Shown here: one piece after another, positions 6,093-6,582 of the stretch
Layout of the letters: each line of letters starts with the position of its first letter
Numbering within the stretch: position 1 is the first letter of the stretch
Assembly (NCBI GenBank): GCA_007131125.1
Contig: SLRE01000296.1
Coordinates: 1-6,582, forward strand
Source: Bacteroidales bacterium
GTDB lineage: Bacteria > Bacteroidota > Bacteroidia > Bacteroidales > UBA7960
Direction of reading: 5' to 3'
DNA length: 6,582 nucleotides
Notes under the pieces: model-generated
Told to the model about the DNA's origin: nothing
The model's input: only the letters and a program-made list of their open reading frames with translations
Databases searched by the model: none
Made by a program: the position numbers and the translations under genes

Positions 6093-6582
6093 ATGAAAGA
6101 ATATACATTTAGCGAGAAAAAGGATACCCGTTCAGGTTTTGGAGCAGGCCTGCTTGAAGCAGGAAAACTTAATCCAGATATTGTAGGGCTTTGTGCCGAC
6201 CTTACCGGGTCTCTTAAGATGAATGATTTTCAGAAAGAATTCCCTGAAAGATTTTACCAGGTGGGCATTGCGGAAGCCAATATGATGGGCATTGCCGCCG
6301 GCTTAAGCACCGGAGGAAAAATTCCCTATACCGGGACTTTTGCCAACTTCAGCACCGGAAGGGTTTATGATCAGATTCGCCAGTCCATTGCTTACTCCGA
6401 AAAAAATGTTAAGATTTGTGCATCCCATGCCGGACTGACTTTAGGGGAAGACGGAGCCACACATCAAAACCTCGAAGATATCGGCATGATGAAAATGCTG
6501 CCCAATATGACCGTGGTCGTGCCATGCGATTACAATCAAACCAAAGCTGCAACCATTGCCGTTGCCGACCACCACGGGCCGC
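6093..6582 (+). CDS. Transketolase, C-terminal (pyrimidine-domain) subunit (partial, 3' end outside window)
   Basis: The first 163 residues are present; the rest lies beyond the right edge. This is the Pyr-domain half that completes the active site with the N-terminal subunit. [15 protein letters not shown] (58-72) carries Glu61, the glutamate that activates the thiamine diphosphate aminopyrimidine ring in this family. [15 protein letters not shown] (82-96), [15 protein letters not shown] (111-125) and [12 protein letters not shown] (128-139) are typical of transketolase C-terminal and DXPS-like pyrimidine domains. ATG 6093 gives the expected N-terminus ([14 protein letters not shown]). The gene starts 30 nt after the VWA gene stop with no terminator-like hairpin between, supporting one operon with the two genes upstream. 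It has no Shine-Dalgarno sequence; the leader ends CTAAATAACCC. Confidence 0.95.
   Translation, partial: MKEYTFSEKKDTRSGFGAGLLEAGKLNPDIVGLCADLTGSLKMNDFQKEFPERFYQVGIAEANMMGIAAGLSTGGKIPYTGTFANFSTGRVYDQIRQSIAYSEKNVKICASHAGLTLGEDGATHQNLEDIGMMKMLPNMTVVVPCDYNQTKAATIAVADHHGP

Overview
The window comes from a chromosome that looks like Bacteroidota, probably the Bacteroidales/Marinilabiliales side (inference). The signs are a perfect match to the Bacteroidota -7 promoter box (TAnnTTTG) before the first transketolase gene, A-rich leaders without Shine-Dalgarno sequences before most genes, and a transketolase encoded as two half-length genes. No rRNA, tRNA, CRISPR array, insertion sequence or phage gene was seen. 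The window holds mostly housekeeping genes, with two unusual protein architectures and some unexplained leader structure.

Layout. (1) 1-1208, minus strand: N-terminal 402 residues of an aspartate ammonia-lyase with a cyclic-nucleotide-binding-like (CRP-type) domain fused to its front; it runs off the left edge. (2) 1209-1417: divergent intergenic region with a perfect 9-bp inverted repeat and, nearer the next gene, a terminator-like hairpin preceded by a strong AGGAGGA and a four-codon mini-ORF. (3) 1418-3097, plus strand: a full-length ABC-F ATPase of the EttA type, a translation factor. (4) 3094-3573, minus strand: an unrecognised 159-residue membrane protein whose stop codon interlocks with that of ettA. 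(5) 3574-3780: a second divergent intergenic region with a palindrome, a weak hairpin and the promoter for the next genes. (6) 3781-6582, plus strand: transketolase N-terminal half, then a secreted von Willebrand factor A (VWA) protein with three tandem C-terminal beta-type repeats, then the transketolase C-terminal half, cut by the right edge.

How the genes relate. The two transketolase halves must assemble into one thiamine-diphosphate enzyme of the non-oxidative pentose phosphate pathway, so their separation by an unrelated exported-protein gene in an apparently continuous operon (gaps of 56 and 30 nt) is the most striking layout feature. Aspartase and EttA are transcribed divergently from a shared region. 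Both touch energy or nitrogen status: aspartase releases ammonia and fumarate, and EttA senses ATP/ADP on the ribosome. No functional link between them is shown by the sequence.
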